From: Erysipelotrichaceae bacterium
GTDB taxonomy: Bacteria; Bacillota_I; Bacilli_A; Erysipelotrichales; Erysipelotrichaceae
Direction of reading: 5' to 3'
NCBI GenBank assembly: GCA_024709285.1
Contig: JANJWY010000025.1
Coordinates: 1 to 9,497, forward strand
DNA: 9,497 bases
The notes beneath the pieces are model-generated. The model ran no database searches. It was given only the letters and a program-made list of their open reading frames with translations, and had not been told where the DNA came from. The position numbers were made by a program, and so were the translations under genes. Positions 1 to 6,539 of this stretch are shown one piece after another (the stretch's first letter is position 1; the number at the start of each line of letters is the position of its first letter).

Positions 1-509
1 CATGGGATGATGTCAATGGTGCTACTTGGTGTTATTCCAACAGTACGACTTCTTCGGCTGGATATGTATATCCGACCATGTGGTTATTGGACAATTTTGA
101 CAAGAAACTGACCGATTTGACAAAACCGGCGATCACCGGATCATACTCCGTTATTGCTAACAACTTGGCTACCGGATTGTGCGATATCGGTGTCGGCTAT
201 GCAGACATCCGTCGTGATTATAAAGGCCAATGGACCACTGACTGGGGTCGCACGGCTGAAATCTGGGTTGAAACCGATGTAATCGGCGTAACCGAAGGTA
301 TCTTCAATGATACGATTTCTGTCGGCTTGGAAAATCCGGAAATGTCCGATGGCTTCAAGAAAGCTCTTCAAGAAGCATTTATCGAAATCGCTAAAACTCC
401 AGCGGGTGCTGAAGCTATTAAAATCTACAACCATGAAGGCTACAAAGTCGTTACAGATGCAGATTATGATGGTGCTCGCAGAGCTCAAGAACTTGTTTCG
501 GGCAACTAA
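1..509 (+). CDS. phnD: Phosphonate-type ABC transporter substrate-binding protein, C-terminal part (5' end outside window)
   Basis: The reading frame is open from base 3 to the TAA at 507-509, so the gene enters from the left. The visible 168 residues are the C-terminal lobe of a PhnD-type periplasmic-binding-fold protein, which in Gram-positive bacteria is a lipoprotein on the outer face of the membrane. The segment N-S-T-T-S-S-A-G-Y-V-Y-P near its start matches the family's conserved S-T-S-G-Y-x-x-P ligand-loop region. The tail E-G-Y-K-V-V-T-D-A-D-Y-D-G-A-R matches the usual PhnD ending (V-x-D-x-D-Y-D-x-x-R). Genes for a matching ATPase and two permeases follow directly. The ligand could be a phosphonate, phosphite or phosphate. 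No C-P lyase or phosphonatase gene is visible to decide this. The first internal ATG (position 78) is not a real start. Confidence 0.9.
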   Translation, partial: WDDVNGATWCYSNSTTSSAGYVYPTMWLLDNFDKKLTDLTKPAITGSYSVIANNLATGLCDIGVGYADIRRDYKGQWTTDWGRTAEIWVETDVIGVTEGIFNDTISVGLENPEMSDGFKKALQEAFIEIAKTPAGAEAIKIYNHEGYKVVTDADYDGARRAQELVSGN

Positions 510-521
510 TTTCTGACTTTT

Positions 522-552
522 AGAAGCGAGGCCTAGCCTCGCTTCTTTTTTT
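522..552 (+). terminator. Intrinsic terminator between phnD and phnC
   Basis: An 11-bp perfect stem (522-532 with 536-546, G-A-A-G-C-G-A-G-G-C arm) has a 3-nt loop and is followed by seven T residues ending at 552. It begins 12 nt after the phnD stop and ends 4 nt before the phnC ribosome binding site, so there is no room for a new promoter. Downstream genes must therefore be reached by readthrough. This suggests that the binding protein is made in excess over the membrane components (inference). Confidence 0.88.
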
Positions 553-566
553 AACAGGAGGCAACT

Positions 567-1331
567 ATGATTAAGTTTGAAGGTGTCGTAAAAACGTATC
601 CGAACGGTGTTCAAGCGCTTAAAGGCGTCGATTTGTCAATTGAACAAGGTGAGTTCGTTTGCATCATTGGTTTATCCGGAGCGGGTAAATCCACGTTGTT
701 GAGAAGTATAAATCAGATGCATCAGATCACCGGCGGTAAACTTACTGTGGATGACGTCGATGTATCGACACTCAAAGGAAAAGAATTACGGCGTTTCAGA
801 AGAAACATCGGAATGGTTTTTCAGTCGTTCAATCTTGTCAAACGAACGACAGTTATTAAGAATGTATTAGCCGCACGAGTTGCGGATATGCCGCTATGGA
901 AAAGCCTTTTGGGCTTATATGCCAAACAAGACAAGATCATTGCCTTGGAGGCGTTGGATCAAGTCGGAATATTGGAGAAGGCATACAGCCGTGCAGACCA
1001 ATTGTCAGGCGGGCAGCAACAGCGCGTCGCTTTGGCACGTACGGTCGCTCAACAACCCAAGATTATCTTAGCGGATGAACCGGTGGCCTCACTGGACCCA
1101 GTTACTTCCCAACAGGTCATGAGCGATTTTGTGAAGATCAATAAAGCACTCAATATCACCGTAATTGCCAATATGCACCACGTTGACATTGCTTTGAAAT
1201 ATGCCAATCGGATCATTGGGGTCAAAGAAGGGAAAATCGTTTTTGACGGACCGTCTTTAAAAGTTACCAATGATATTCTCAAAGAGATTTACGGACGCGA
1301 GTTGAGTGACGATGACTTGATGGGTGCTTGA
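567..1331 (+). CDS. phnC: Phosphonate-type ABC transporter ATP-binding protein
   Basis: This 254-residue protein is the usual length for PhnC, the cytoplasmic ATPase that powers import through the PhnE permeases. Motifs appear in order: Walker A G-L-S-G-A-G-K-S-T at residues 35-43, signature L-S-G-G-Q-Q-Q-R at 146-153, Walker B I-I-L-A-D-E-P at 166-172 with catalytic Glu171, and the H-loop at His204 in N-M-H-H-V-D. The N-terminal phrase K-T-Y-P-N-G-V-Q-A-L and the late phrase A-N-R-I-I-G-V-K-E-G-K-I-V-F-D-G-P are typical of PhnC rather than of other importer ATPases. The start is fixed by AGGAGG at 556-561, 5 nt upstream. The stop sits next to the start of the first permease gene. All catalytic residues are intact. 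Confidence 0.95.
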   Translation: MIKFEGVVKTYPNGVQALKGVDLSIEQGEFVCIIGLSGAGKSTLLRSINQMHQITGGKLTVDDVDVSTLKGKELRRFRRNIGMVFQSFNLVKRTTVIKNVLAARVADMPLWKSLLGLYAKQDKIIALEALDQVGILEKAYSRADQLSGGQQQRVALARTVAQQPKIILADEPVASLDPVTSQQVMSDFVKINKALNITVIANMHHVDIALKYANRIIGVKEGKIVFDGPSLKVTNDILKEIYGRELSDDDLMGA

Positions 1332-1332
1332 T

Positions 1333-2154
1333 ATGGATAAAATAAAGAAATTCTTCTTACCCAAACCCATCGTATTAACCAACGGTAAAGTCGTACAGCC
1401 GGCTATGAGCCCAATGGTGTATGTCATACCGATTTTACTCGTGATGTTTTTTTACAGTACTTCACTTACCGGTTTTGCTTTGGGCACACTGATCAACCGC
1501 GGATCACGATTCTTTGATATTCTGGTAAAAATGTTTCCTCCGAATTTCGGATATTTTACCAAAGTATGGACCCCGATGGTCGTGACGTTGGTCATGTCGA
1601 TCGTCGGAACGTTGGCTGGTGCAGCATTTTCAATTCCCGCCGCTTACCTTTCCAGTGAAAACATGGTCAAAAGTCCATTGATAAAGTTTATCGTACGTTC
1701 GATCATGAGCGTATTGCGTACCATACCGCTGTTGGTATTGGTCATTCTGTTTTTAAATATGTTTGGAGCCGGGGCATTTACAGGGATGATTTCATTGGGT
1801 GTGTTTACCTTTACGATCATGACGAAAATGTTCTATGAATTAATCGATACTTGCGATATGGGGCCTTTTGAGGCGATTGAATCAAGCGGTGCCAGCCGGG
1901 TCAAAGCCTTTTGGACAGGTATCATGCCTCAACTGTGGGGGCAGTATATTTCGATATTGCTGTACAACTTTGAAATGAACATCCGTAATGCCGCAATCTT
2001 GGGATATGTCGGAGCCGGTGGGATCGGGATTTTACTTAATGACCGATTGGGTTGGCGTGCTTATCCGGAAGTAGCTATGATTTTGTTGGTGTTGATGGTA
2101 TCGGTTTATCTGATTGAAAGCCTTAGCCGTTACATCCGAAAGAGGTTGTTATAA
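1333..2154 (+). CDS. phnE: Phosphonate-type ABC transporter permease, first copy
   Basis: A hydrophobic protein of 273 residues with about six membrane segments, forming half of the importer's membrane channel. The cytoplasmic coupling loop that docks on PhnC is clear: E-A-I-E-S-S-G-A at about residues 180-187, followed by the I-M-P-Q ending of the EAA motif. The phrase F-E-M-N-I-R-N-A-A-I-L-G-Y-V-G-A-G-G-I-G is the PhnE hallmark. I start it at ATG 1333, one base after the phnC stop. A GTG at 1324, overlapping the end of phnC, is in frame and would add three residues. Neither start has a strong ribosome binding site, so translation is probably coupled to phnC. Its paralogue follows with a one-base overlap, which suggests a heterodimeric permease. 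Confidence 0.92.
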   Translation: MDKIKKFFLPKPIVLTNGKVVQPAMSPMVYVIPILLVMFFYSTSLTGFALGTLINRGSRFFDILVKMFPPNFGYFTKVWTPMVVTLVMSIVGTLAGAAFSIPAAYLSSENMVKSPLIKFIVRSIMSVLRTIPLLVLVILFLNMFGAGAFTGMISLGVFTFTIMTKMFYELIDTCDMGPFEAIESSGASRVKAFWTGIMPQLWGQYISILLYNFEMNIRNAAILGYVGAGGIGILLNDRLGWRAYPEVAMILLVLMVSVYLIESLSRYIRKRLL

Positions 2155-2972
2155 TGAGCACGAAAATCACGGTTATTGAACAATTAAAAAATGAACCGAA
2201 AAACCTCGGTTTGAAAGCGCTGCTTATTTTAGGATTGATCGGTGTCGGTATTTTAGGTGTCGTTTATATTGATTATAATGGGTTTACGGAGTTTGGTCTG
2301 ACAGTCATGTGGAACATTTCGAAAAGCATTTTCACCCCAAACACGGCTTTGTTGTTTGGAGAGGGGAAAAACGGCGTTCTGTTTCTGATCACCGAAACTG
2401 CAGCCATTGCTTTTTTAGGAACGATCATTGGAACCATCGTATCGATTCCCATTGCCTTTCTGTCTTCAAGAAACATCGTGCCGGGTTGGATGGCCAATAT
2501 CGGCGTTGCTTTCATCACCGTCGTTCGGACATTCCCAGCCGTCGTTTACGGGTTAATGTTTATTCGTGTTACCGGGCCGGGAGCTTTTACCGGAGTACTG
2601 ACGCTGGCAGTAGCAAGTGTCGGGATGATATCGAAACTGTTTATCGAAGTCATCGAAGATTTGGATCCGGGTATCATCGAAGCACTGGATGCTGCCGGAT
2701 GCAACGGAATTCAGAAGGTTCAGTACGGTATCGTACCGCAGCTGATGGGCAATTTTGCTTCTACAGCAATTTATCGCTTCGAAATCAATGTTAAGTATGC
2801 AACGATTTTGGGGATGGTCGGTGCCGGAGGCATTGGTGCTCCATTGATTTTCGCCATCACTGCTTATCGTTGGGCGGATACCGGGGCATTATTGATCGGT
2901 TTGATTATCTTTGTATTGATTGTTGAATATGGTTCAGCAAAAATTCGCAAGAAATTAGCTACAGGAGAATGA
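2154..2972 (+). CDS. phnE: Phosphonate-type ABC transporter permease, second copy
   Basis: A 272-residue PhnE paralogue and the second half of the membrane channel. It begins inside the stop codon of the first permease gene (TAATG, one-base overlap), with AGAGG at 2141-2145 as a ribosome binding site. The coupling loop is E-A-L-D-A-A-G-C at about residues 176-183, ending in I-V-P-Q. The hallmark F-E-I-N-V-K-Y-A-T-I-L-G-M-V-G-A-G-G-I-G is closer to the typical PhnE text than that of the first copy. The two permeases differ throughout, so this is an old duplication and not a recent tandem repeat. Having two different permease genes side by side is known for phosphonate/phosphite-type transporters in Gram-positive bacteria. 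Confidence 0.93.
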   Translation: MSTKITVIEQLKNEPKNLGLKALLILGLIGVGILGVVYIDYNGFTEFGLTVMWNISKSIFTPNTALLFGEGKNGVLFLITETAAIAFLGTIIGTIVSIPIAFLSSRNIVPGWMANIGVAFITVVRTFPAVVYGLMFIRVTGPGAFTGVLTLAVASVGMISKLFIEVIEDLDPGIIEALDAAGCNGIQKVQYGIVPQLMGNFASTAIYRFEINVKYATILGMVGAGGIGAPLIFAITAYRWADTGALLIGLIIFVLIVEYGSAKIRKKLATGE

Positions 2973-2973
2973 T

Positions 2974-3369
2974 ATGGGACAACATGTAGAAGCCGATGTG
3001 CGTTTTTCAGATATTTTTGACGGAGAATTATTGTTAAAAGAGGGCAGCATAAAAATCGGGATGAACCCGGATCAGGCAGGTCCTTACCGTTTGTTATTAG
3101 GAGCTTTGACCGGCTGTTTCCATTCGACATTTTTAGATGTTGCCGTAAAAAAGCGACTGACCTTTAAAAGCGTCCGATATCATCTTGAAGGTGAAAAACG
3201 CGATGAAGTTCCTCAGACTTTGAAAGTGCTTCATTTGACAATCGAGGTGGATGGTGCGGATAATCATACACAGATATTACGTTGTTTTGAGCTGGCGGAA
3301 AAGTATTGTTCAATATATACGACACTTTCTCATGTGGCACAGCTCAGTTATGAAGTAAGTTTTATTTAA
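2974..3369 (+). CDS. OsmC-family protein
   Basis: A small soluble protein of 131 residues, the usual size for the OsmC/Ohr fold, whose characterised members reduce organic hydroperoxides using two cysteines. Both family positions are present: Cys48 in L-T-G-C-F at the start of the central helix, and Cys112 in E-K-Y-C-S-I, the equivalent of the family's C-P-V motif although the proline is missing. The ribosome binding site AGGAG (2963-2967) lies inside the end of the second permease gene and the start is one base after that stop, so it is part of the transporter operon. Peroxidase activity is inferred only from the cysteine pair. This is not a clear Ohr or OsmC orthologue, and its role beside a phosphonate-type importer is unknown. 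Confidence 0.82.
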   Translation: MGQHVEADVRFSDIFDGELLLKEGSIKIGMNPDQAGPYRLLLGALTGCFHSTFLDVAVKKRLTFKSVRYHLEGEKRDEVPQTLKVLHLTIEVDGADNHTQILRCFELAEKYCSIYTTLSHVAQLSYEVSFI

Positions 3370-3390
3370 ACGCCTCCGGGCGTTTTCGTT
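3368..3390 (+). terminator. Intrinsic terminator ending the phn-osmC operon
   Basis: A 7-bp stem A-A-A-C-G-C-C (3368-3374) pairs with G-G-C-G-T-T-T (3379-3385) around a TCCG loop. The stem uses the last two bases of the preceding stop codon. The T-run is short and interrupted (TTTTCGTT), so it may be leaky. Confidence 0.65.
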
Positions 3391-3431
3391 GTTTAAACGC
3401 AGGACATTTTGTTGTAAGATAATAATAGGTA

Positions 3432-3459
3432 TTGAACTTTAATAAATTAAGTGTATAGT
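3432..3459 (+). promoter_or_regulatory. Predicted sigma-A promoter for ktrBA
   Basis: TTGAAC (3432-3437) and TATAGT (3454-3459) are separated by 16 nt in an AT-rich gap between operons. Transcription would start near 3466, giving a leader of about 23 nt with AGGGTG (3478-3483) as ribosome binding site. The leader is too short for a ydaO-type c-di-AMP riboswitch, which precedes some ktr genes in other Bacillota. Confidence 0.55.
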
Positions 3460-3488
3460 ATTCTATGTCTTACAGATAGGGTGAAAAG

Positions 3489-4880
3489 ATGACAAATCGT
3501 TTCTATATAGCTAAAAAACAAATTAAACTAAGGCCTGCTCAACAAATTGCCTTGAGTTTTTTATTCGTCATTTTGGTGGGGACGATCCTGTTATCACTTC
3601 CCATAAGCAATAAAATATCAGGTACACCGTTGATTGATCATCTTTTTACGGCAACCTCGGCTGTTTGCGTTACGGGATTGGCTACGATCGTACCGATCGA
3701 TGTGTATACAGTTTTTGGTCAGATCGTCATCATCTTTCTGATGCAGATCGGTGGTTTAGGGTTAATGACCTTGATCGCAATATTTCTTTTGGCGATTGGC
3801 GGAAGATTGGCCCATCGTGAGAAAATGGTTGTCGCAGAGGCCACCAACATCGGATCGATGTCCGGTTTGGGGAGTTTTTTGGGATTCATCATCGGATATA
3901 CCCTCATCTTTGAATTTATCGGCATGATTTTATTGTCATTTGTATTTGTTCCTGAATTCGGATGGGCCAGCGGATTGTTTAAATCTGTTTTTGTCAGTAT
4001 TTCAGCTTTCTGTAATGCAGGGTTCGATAATCTGGGAGCTCTCAGTCTTCAGCCTTACGTAAGCAATGTGATCGTCAATCTGACAGTCAGTTCGCTGATC
4101 ATCATGGGAGGTTTGGGGTTCTCGGTTTGGTTTGATTTGACCAAGAGTGCCAACTCGATTTTAAAGCAGCACAATGCTGTCAAACGTGTGGTCCAGCACC
4201 TGCAGGTTCATGTTAAGTTGGTTTTCTTTATGACCGTTCTGTTGATTGCTTCCGGATGGATTTTCTTATTGGTCATTGAATTCTCCAATCCTGCATCTTT
4301 GGGACCTCTCAGTCTGTTTGATAAAATCATGGCTGCATATTTTCAATCGGTAACATTGCGAACGGCCGGATTTTCCACGCTGAATATCGCAGGTTTATAT
4401 CCCGCATCTCAGTTAATGATGATGGCATTTATGTTCATCGGCGGTTCTCCGGGTGGTACGGCCGGTGGTATCAAAACGACGACCTTTGCATTAGTTGTTT
4501 TAATGGTCGTTTCTGAAATCCTGAACCATGAAAATCTGACATTGTTTAAGCGGACGGTCAGTCGGGACATTGCCCGAAGGGCATTGACTGTCATGGTGTT
4601 GTCTTTTACAGTCGTATTTACCGGAATGCTGCTGTTGAGCATGTCTGAGAAGGCGGACTTTCTGGTCATTGCATTTGAGGCATTCTCAGCCATCGGAACC
4701 GTAGGGCTTTCCATGGGAATCACTCCTTACTTGACAGACTTCGGTAAAGTTGTGATTATATTGCTGATGTTTATTGGCCGGATCGGACCGGTTGCATTGG
4801 CATTCTCATTGAAAACAAACAGAAAGTTTAAGAAGAATGTTGAAGTAGCATATCCAACGGGACAAGTCATTGTCGGATAG
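3489..4880 (+). CDS. ktrB: Potassium uptake channel subunit KtrB (TrkH/Ktr family)
   Basis: This 463-residue membrane protein is the ion-translocating subunit of a Ktr potassium uptake system, usually Na+-coupled. Four repeated membrane-pore-membrane units can be read, each with its selectivity-filter glycine: Gly63 (C-V-T-G), Gly178 (C-N-A-G), Gly294 (R-T-A-G) and Gly403/Gly406 (G-T-V-G). The glycine-rich intramembrane gate loop G-G-S-P-G-G-T-A-G-G at residues 318-327 lies before the last repeat, where it regulates ion flow in characterised KtrB/TrkH proteins. The length suits KtrB. The start has AGGGTG 5 nt upstream. The regulatory subunit gene ktrA begins 12 nt after the stop, so the two are expected to be co-transcribed and to assemble as KtrAB. 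Confidence 0.94.
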   Translation: MTNRFYIAKKQIKLRPAQQIALSFLFVILVGTILLSLPISNKISGTPLIDHLFTATSAVCVTGLATIVPIDVYTVFGQIVIIFLMQIGGLGLMTLIAIFLLAIGGRLAHREKMVVAEATNIGSMSGLGSFLGFIIGYTLIFEFIGMILLSFVFVPEFGWASGLFKSVFVSISAFCNAGFDNLGALSLQPYVSNVIVNLTVSSLIIMGGLGFSVWFDLTKSANSILKQHNAVKRVVQHLQVHVKLVFFMTVLLIASGWIFLLVIEFSNPASLGPLSLFDKIMAAYFQSVTLRTAGFSTLNIAGLYPASQLMMMAFMFIGGSPGGTAGGIKTTTFALVVLMVVSEILNHENLTLFKRTVSRDIARRALTVMVLSFTVVFTGMLLLSMSEKADFLVIAFEAFSAIGTVGLSMGITPYLTDFGKVVIILLMFIGRIGPVALAFSLKTNRKFKKNVEVAYPTGQVIVG

Positions 4881-4892
4881 GAGATCAATTAA

Positions 4893-5561
4893 ATGAAACA
4901 AAAACAATATGCCGTATTAGGGCTTGGCATCTTTGGATCGACCATTGCAAAAACATTGAGCGAGTACAACTGTGAAGTCATTGCATTGGATAAAGAAGTG
5001 ACTTGTGTCGACCGTGCAAGCGAATTTGTTACCCAGGCAGTTTTGGCAGACTTTACAGACATAGAACAATTGCGTGCCATTGGAATCGGTGATTGCGATG
5101 TTGCAGTGGTTGCTTCTGGCAGCCGTCTGGAAGAAAGCATCATGGCCATCATGAACTTAAAAGAGCTGGGTGTGCCCTTTGTTTTGGCGAAAGCAAAAAA
5201 CAAAACCTACATGCACATATTGACGAAAATCGGTGCAGATAAAGTCGTGCGTCCGGAAAAAGAAATGGGCGAGCGCGTTGCTAAGAGTCTTTTAAGCCGC
5301 AATGTCATCGATATGATCGATATCGACGATGAATACAGCGTTATCGAAGTAGTTGCTCCTCAGCGTTGGGTAGGCAAATCATTGAAGACATTGGAATTGC
5401 GTGTCAACTATGGAATCAACGTTTTGGGCATCCGTAAGCGCCCGCACGAACGTCTTTCAATATCACCATCCGCTGAATATGTCATCGAGGCATCCGATCA
5501 GTTGCTGGTCATTGCAGATACAGCCATGTTTGAAAAGTTTGAATATCTTGGAAAGTTATAG
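4893..5561 (+). CDS. ktrA: Potassium uptake regulatory subunit KtrA (RCK domain)
   Basis: A cytosolic 222-residue protein that forms the gating ring on KtrB. The N-terminal RCK/TrkA-N Rossmann fold shows G-L-G-I-F-G at residues 10-15 and the nucleotide-contacting acidic residue Asp33 at the end of the second strand (I-A-L-D). A C-terminal TrkA-C (RCK_C) domain occupies roughly residues 140-222. In characterised KtrA proteins the first domain binds ATP/ADP or NAD(H) and the second binds cyclic di-AMP, which closes the channel. Conservation of the c-di-AMP contacts was not checked. One RCK unit rather than two separates it from TrkA of proteobacteria. AGGAG (4879-4883) overlaps the ktrB stop codon and supports this start. 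Confidence 0.93.
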   Translation: MKQKQYAVLGLGIFGSTIAKTLSEYNCEVIALDKEVTCVDRASEFVTQAVLADFTDIEQLRAIGIGDCDVAVVASGSRLEESIMAIMNLKELGVPFVLAKAKNKTYMHILTKIGADKVVRPEKEMGERVAKSLLSRNVIDMIDIDDEYSVIEVVAPQRWVGKSLKTLELRVNYGINVLGIRKRPHERLSISPSAEYVIEASDQLLVIADTAMFEKFEYLGKL

Positions 5562-5586
5562 GAACGCTTGTACGTTCCTTTTTTCT
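5560..5586 (+). terminator. Intrinsic terminator ending ktrBA
   Basis: A 7-bp stem A-G-G-A-A-C-G (5560-5566) pairs with C-G-T-T-C-C-T (5573-5579) around the loop CTTGTA, followed by six T residues (5579-5584). The stem includes the last two bases of the ktrA stop codon, and the loop contains the -35 element of the next promoter. Confidence 0.82.
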
Positions 5587-5596
5587 TCGGTATAAT
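5568..5596 (+). promoter_or_regulatory. Predicted sigma-A promoter for the arginase-family gene
   Basis: A perfect TATAAT (5591-5596) lies 17 nt downstream of TTGTAC (5568-5573). The -35 element is only a three-base match to TTGACA, but its spacing is optimal. The -35 falls in the loop of the ktrA terminator. Transcription would begin near 5603, leaving about 9 nt before the ATG at 5612. Confidence 0.65.
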
Positions 5597-5611
5597 GAAA
5601 ACGGTGATAAA

Positions 5612-6475
5612 ATGTTCGTTAAAATGATAGGCGTAGCGATGAATCAGGGCTGTGACATCGAGGGAACTCAGTTGGCGACAGCTTTTTTAAAACAGAATGG
5701 AATCGAATTTGCGGATGAAATCCTTCCGCAAAAGAAATTGTTCACTGCCAACGGAATCAAGCATGGAGAGTTGATTGCTGATGTTTGTAACCGATTGAAA
5801 GAAAGTGTTAAAGATGCTTTGAGAAAACGAGAGTTTCCGCTGATCATTGGCGGTGATCATTCGCTGGCCATGGGTTCAATTGCGGCCAACATGCGTCCTG
5901 ACCGGGCCATCCTGTGGATCGATGCACACGGCGATGTCAATACCCCGCAGACCTCCGTGACAAAAAGAGCGCACGGCATGCCCTTGGCATCCTTGATGGG
6001 ATATGGCGATCAGCGGTTTCTGGATATCATCGATCAGCCCTATTTACGGCCGGAGCAAATCCTTCTTTTCGGAATCCGATCACTCGATGATCCGGAAGTC
6101 ATATTTTTAGATCAGCACGGCATACGTTATATCACAATGACCGAAATCACCGAAAAAGGTGAACAAGTGTGCATCGAGGAAGTTTTGAACCACTGCAAAC
6201 GGTTTGCACATACGCATATCAGCTTTGATCTTGACAGTATCGATCCTGCTTACTGTCCCGGGGTATCGACGCCGGTCAGCCGGGGATTGCATCCTTCAAC
6301 CCCCCTCAATCTGATCGACCAACTCTTTAAAACGGTGAGCATAAGCAGCATGGATATCGTTGAGTTCAATCCGATTTTGGATAATGGTGACAGTATGACG
6401 ATTTTAAAAGAAACCATGAAAATCGTTAACCGAAAGGTTGGCGAGGTTACATACGCATTGAATATCGAAGAGTAG
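5612..6475 (+). CDS. Arginase-family ureohydrolase, probably arginase
   Basis: A 287-residue Mn2+-dependent hydrolase of the arginase/agmatinase family, expected to split a guanidino compound into urea and an amine (arginine to ornithine if arginase). All metal ligands are present: His83 in G-G-D-H-S, Asp104/His106/Asp108 in D-A-H-G-D, and Asp206/Asp208 in D-L-D-S-I-D-P. The proton-shuttle His121 (A-H-G-M-P) and substrate Glu251 (V-E-F-N-P) are also there. The H-G-M-P-L-A-S-L phrase and Asn110 favour arginase over agmatinase. The loop that binds the amino-acid end of arginine is altered: the usual T-S-x-S-G-N-x-H reads T-S-V-T-K-R-A-H (114-121), so the substrate is not certain. The gene has its own promoter and terminator. 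GGTGA (5603-5607) is a weak ribosome binding site only 4 nt before the start. ATG 5624 is an in-frame alternative. Confidence 0.85.
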   Translation: MFVKMIGVAMNQGCDIEGTQLATAFLKQNGIEFADEILPQKKLFTANGIKHGELIADVCNRLKESVKDALRKREFPLIIGGDHSLAMGSIAANMRPDRAILWIDAHGDVNTPQTSVTKRAHGMPLASLMGYGDQRFLDIIDQPYLRPEQILLFGIRSLDDPEVIFLDQHGIRYITMTEITEKGEQVCIEEVLNHCKRFAHTHISFDLDSIDPAYCPGVSTPVSRGLHPSTPLNLIDQLFKTVSISSMDIVEFNPILDNGDSMTILKETMKIVNRKVGEVTYALNIEE

Positions 6476-6499
6476 GGCAACACTGTCCTTTTCTTTTTT
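6474..6499 (+). terminator. Intrinsic terminator after the arginase-family gene
   Basis: A 6-bp stem A-G-G-G-C-A (6474-6479) pairs with T-G-T-C-C-T (6484-6489), including one G-T wobble, around loop ACAC, followed by the T-rich run TTTTCTTTTTT. The stem again takes in the last two bases of the stop codon. It is weaker than the terminators at 522 and 5560. Confidence 0.68.
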
Positions 6500-6517
6500 A
6501 ATCAAATCTGTTAAAAT
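6489..6517 (+). promoter_or_regulatory. Predicted extended -10 promoter for the NusG_II/Gx genes
   Basis: TG-T-TAAAAT (6509-6517) is an extended -10 element. At 17 nt spacing the -35 position (6489-6494, TTTTCT) falls in the terminator's T-run and is poor, which the TGn extension could offset. Transcription would begin near 6524, so the leader is about 16 nt and is almost entirely the ribosome binding site AAGGAGGTG (6526-6534). Confidence 0.5.
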
Positions 6518-6539
6518 GTTCACGCAAGGAGGTGTGCCC

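Noticed and set aside
141..614. A 157-codon minus-strand ORF opposite phnD and the terminator
   Set aside because: It is the antisense shadow of phnD, with no family resemblance and no start signal.
3365..3400. Direct repeat TTTAAACGC (3365-3373 and 3392-3400) around the phn operon terminator
   Set aside because: Two short copies in AT-rich DNA. The second offers an alternative partner for the terminator 3' arm but is transcribed too late to matter much.
3391..3488. c-di-AMP (ydaO-type) riboswitch before ktrB
   Set aside because: The predicted leader is about 23 nt and no riboswitch core is visible.
6516..6539. Upstream ATG (6516) as start of the NusG_II gene
   Set aside because: It overlaps the predicted -10 element and lies upstream of the expected transcription start. 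ATG 6540 has a near-perfect ribosome binding site.
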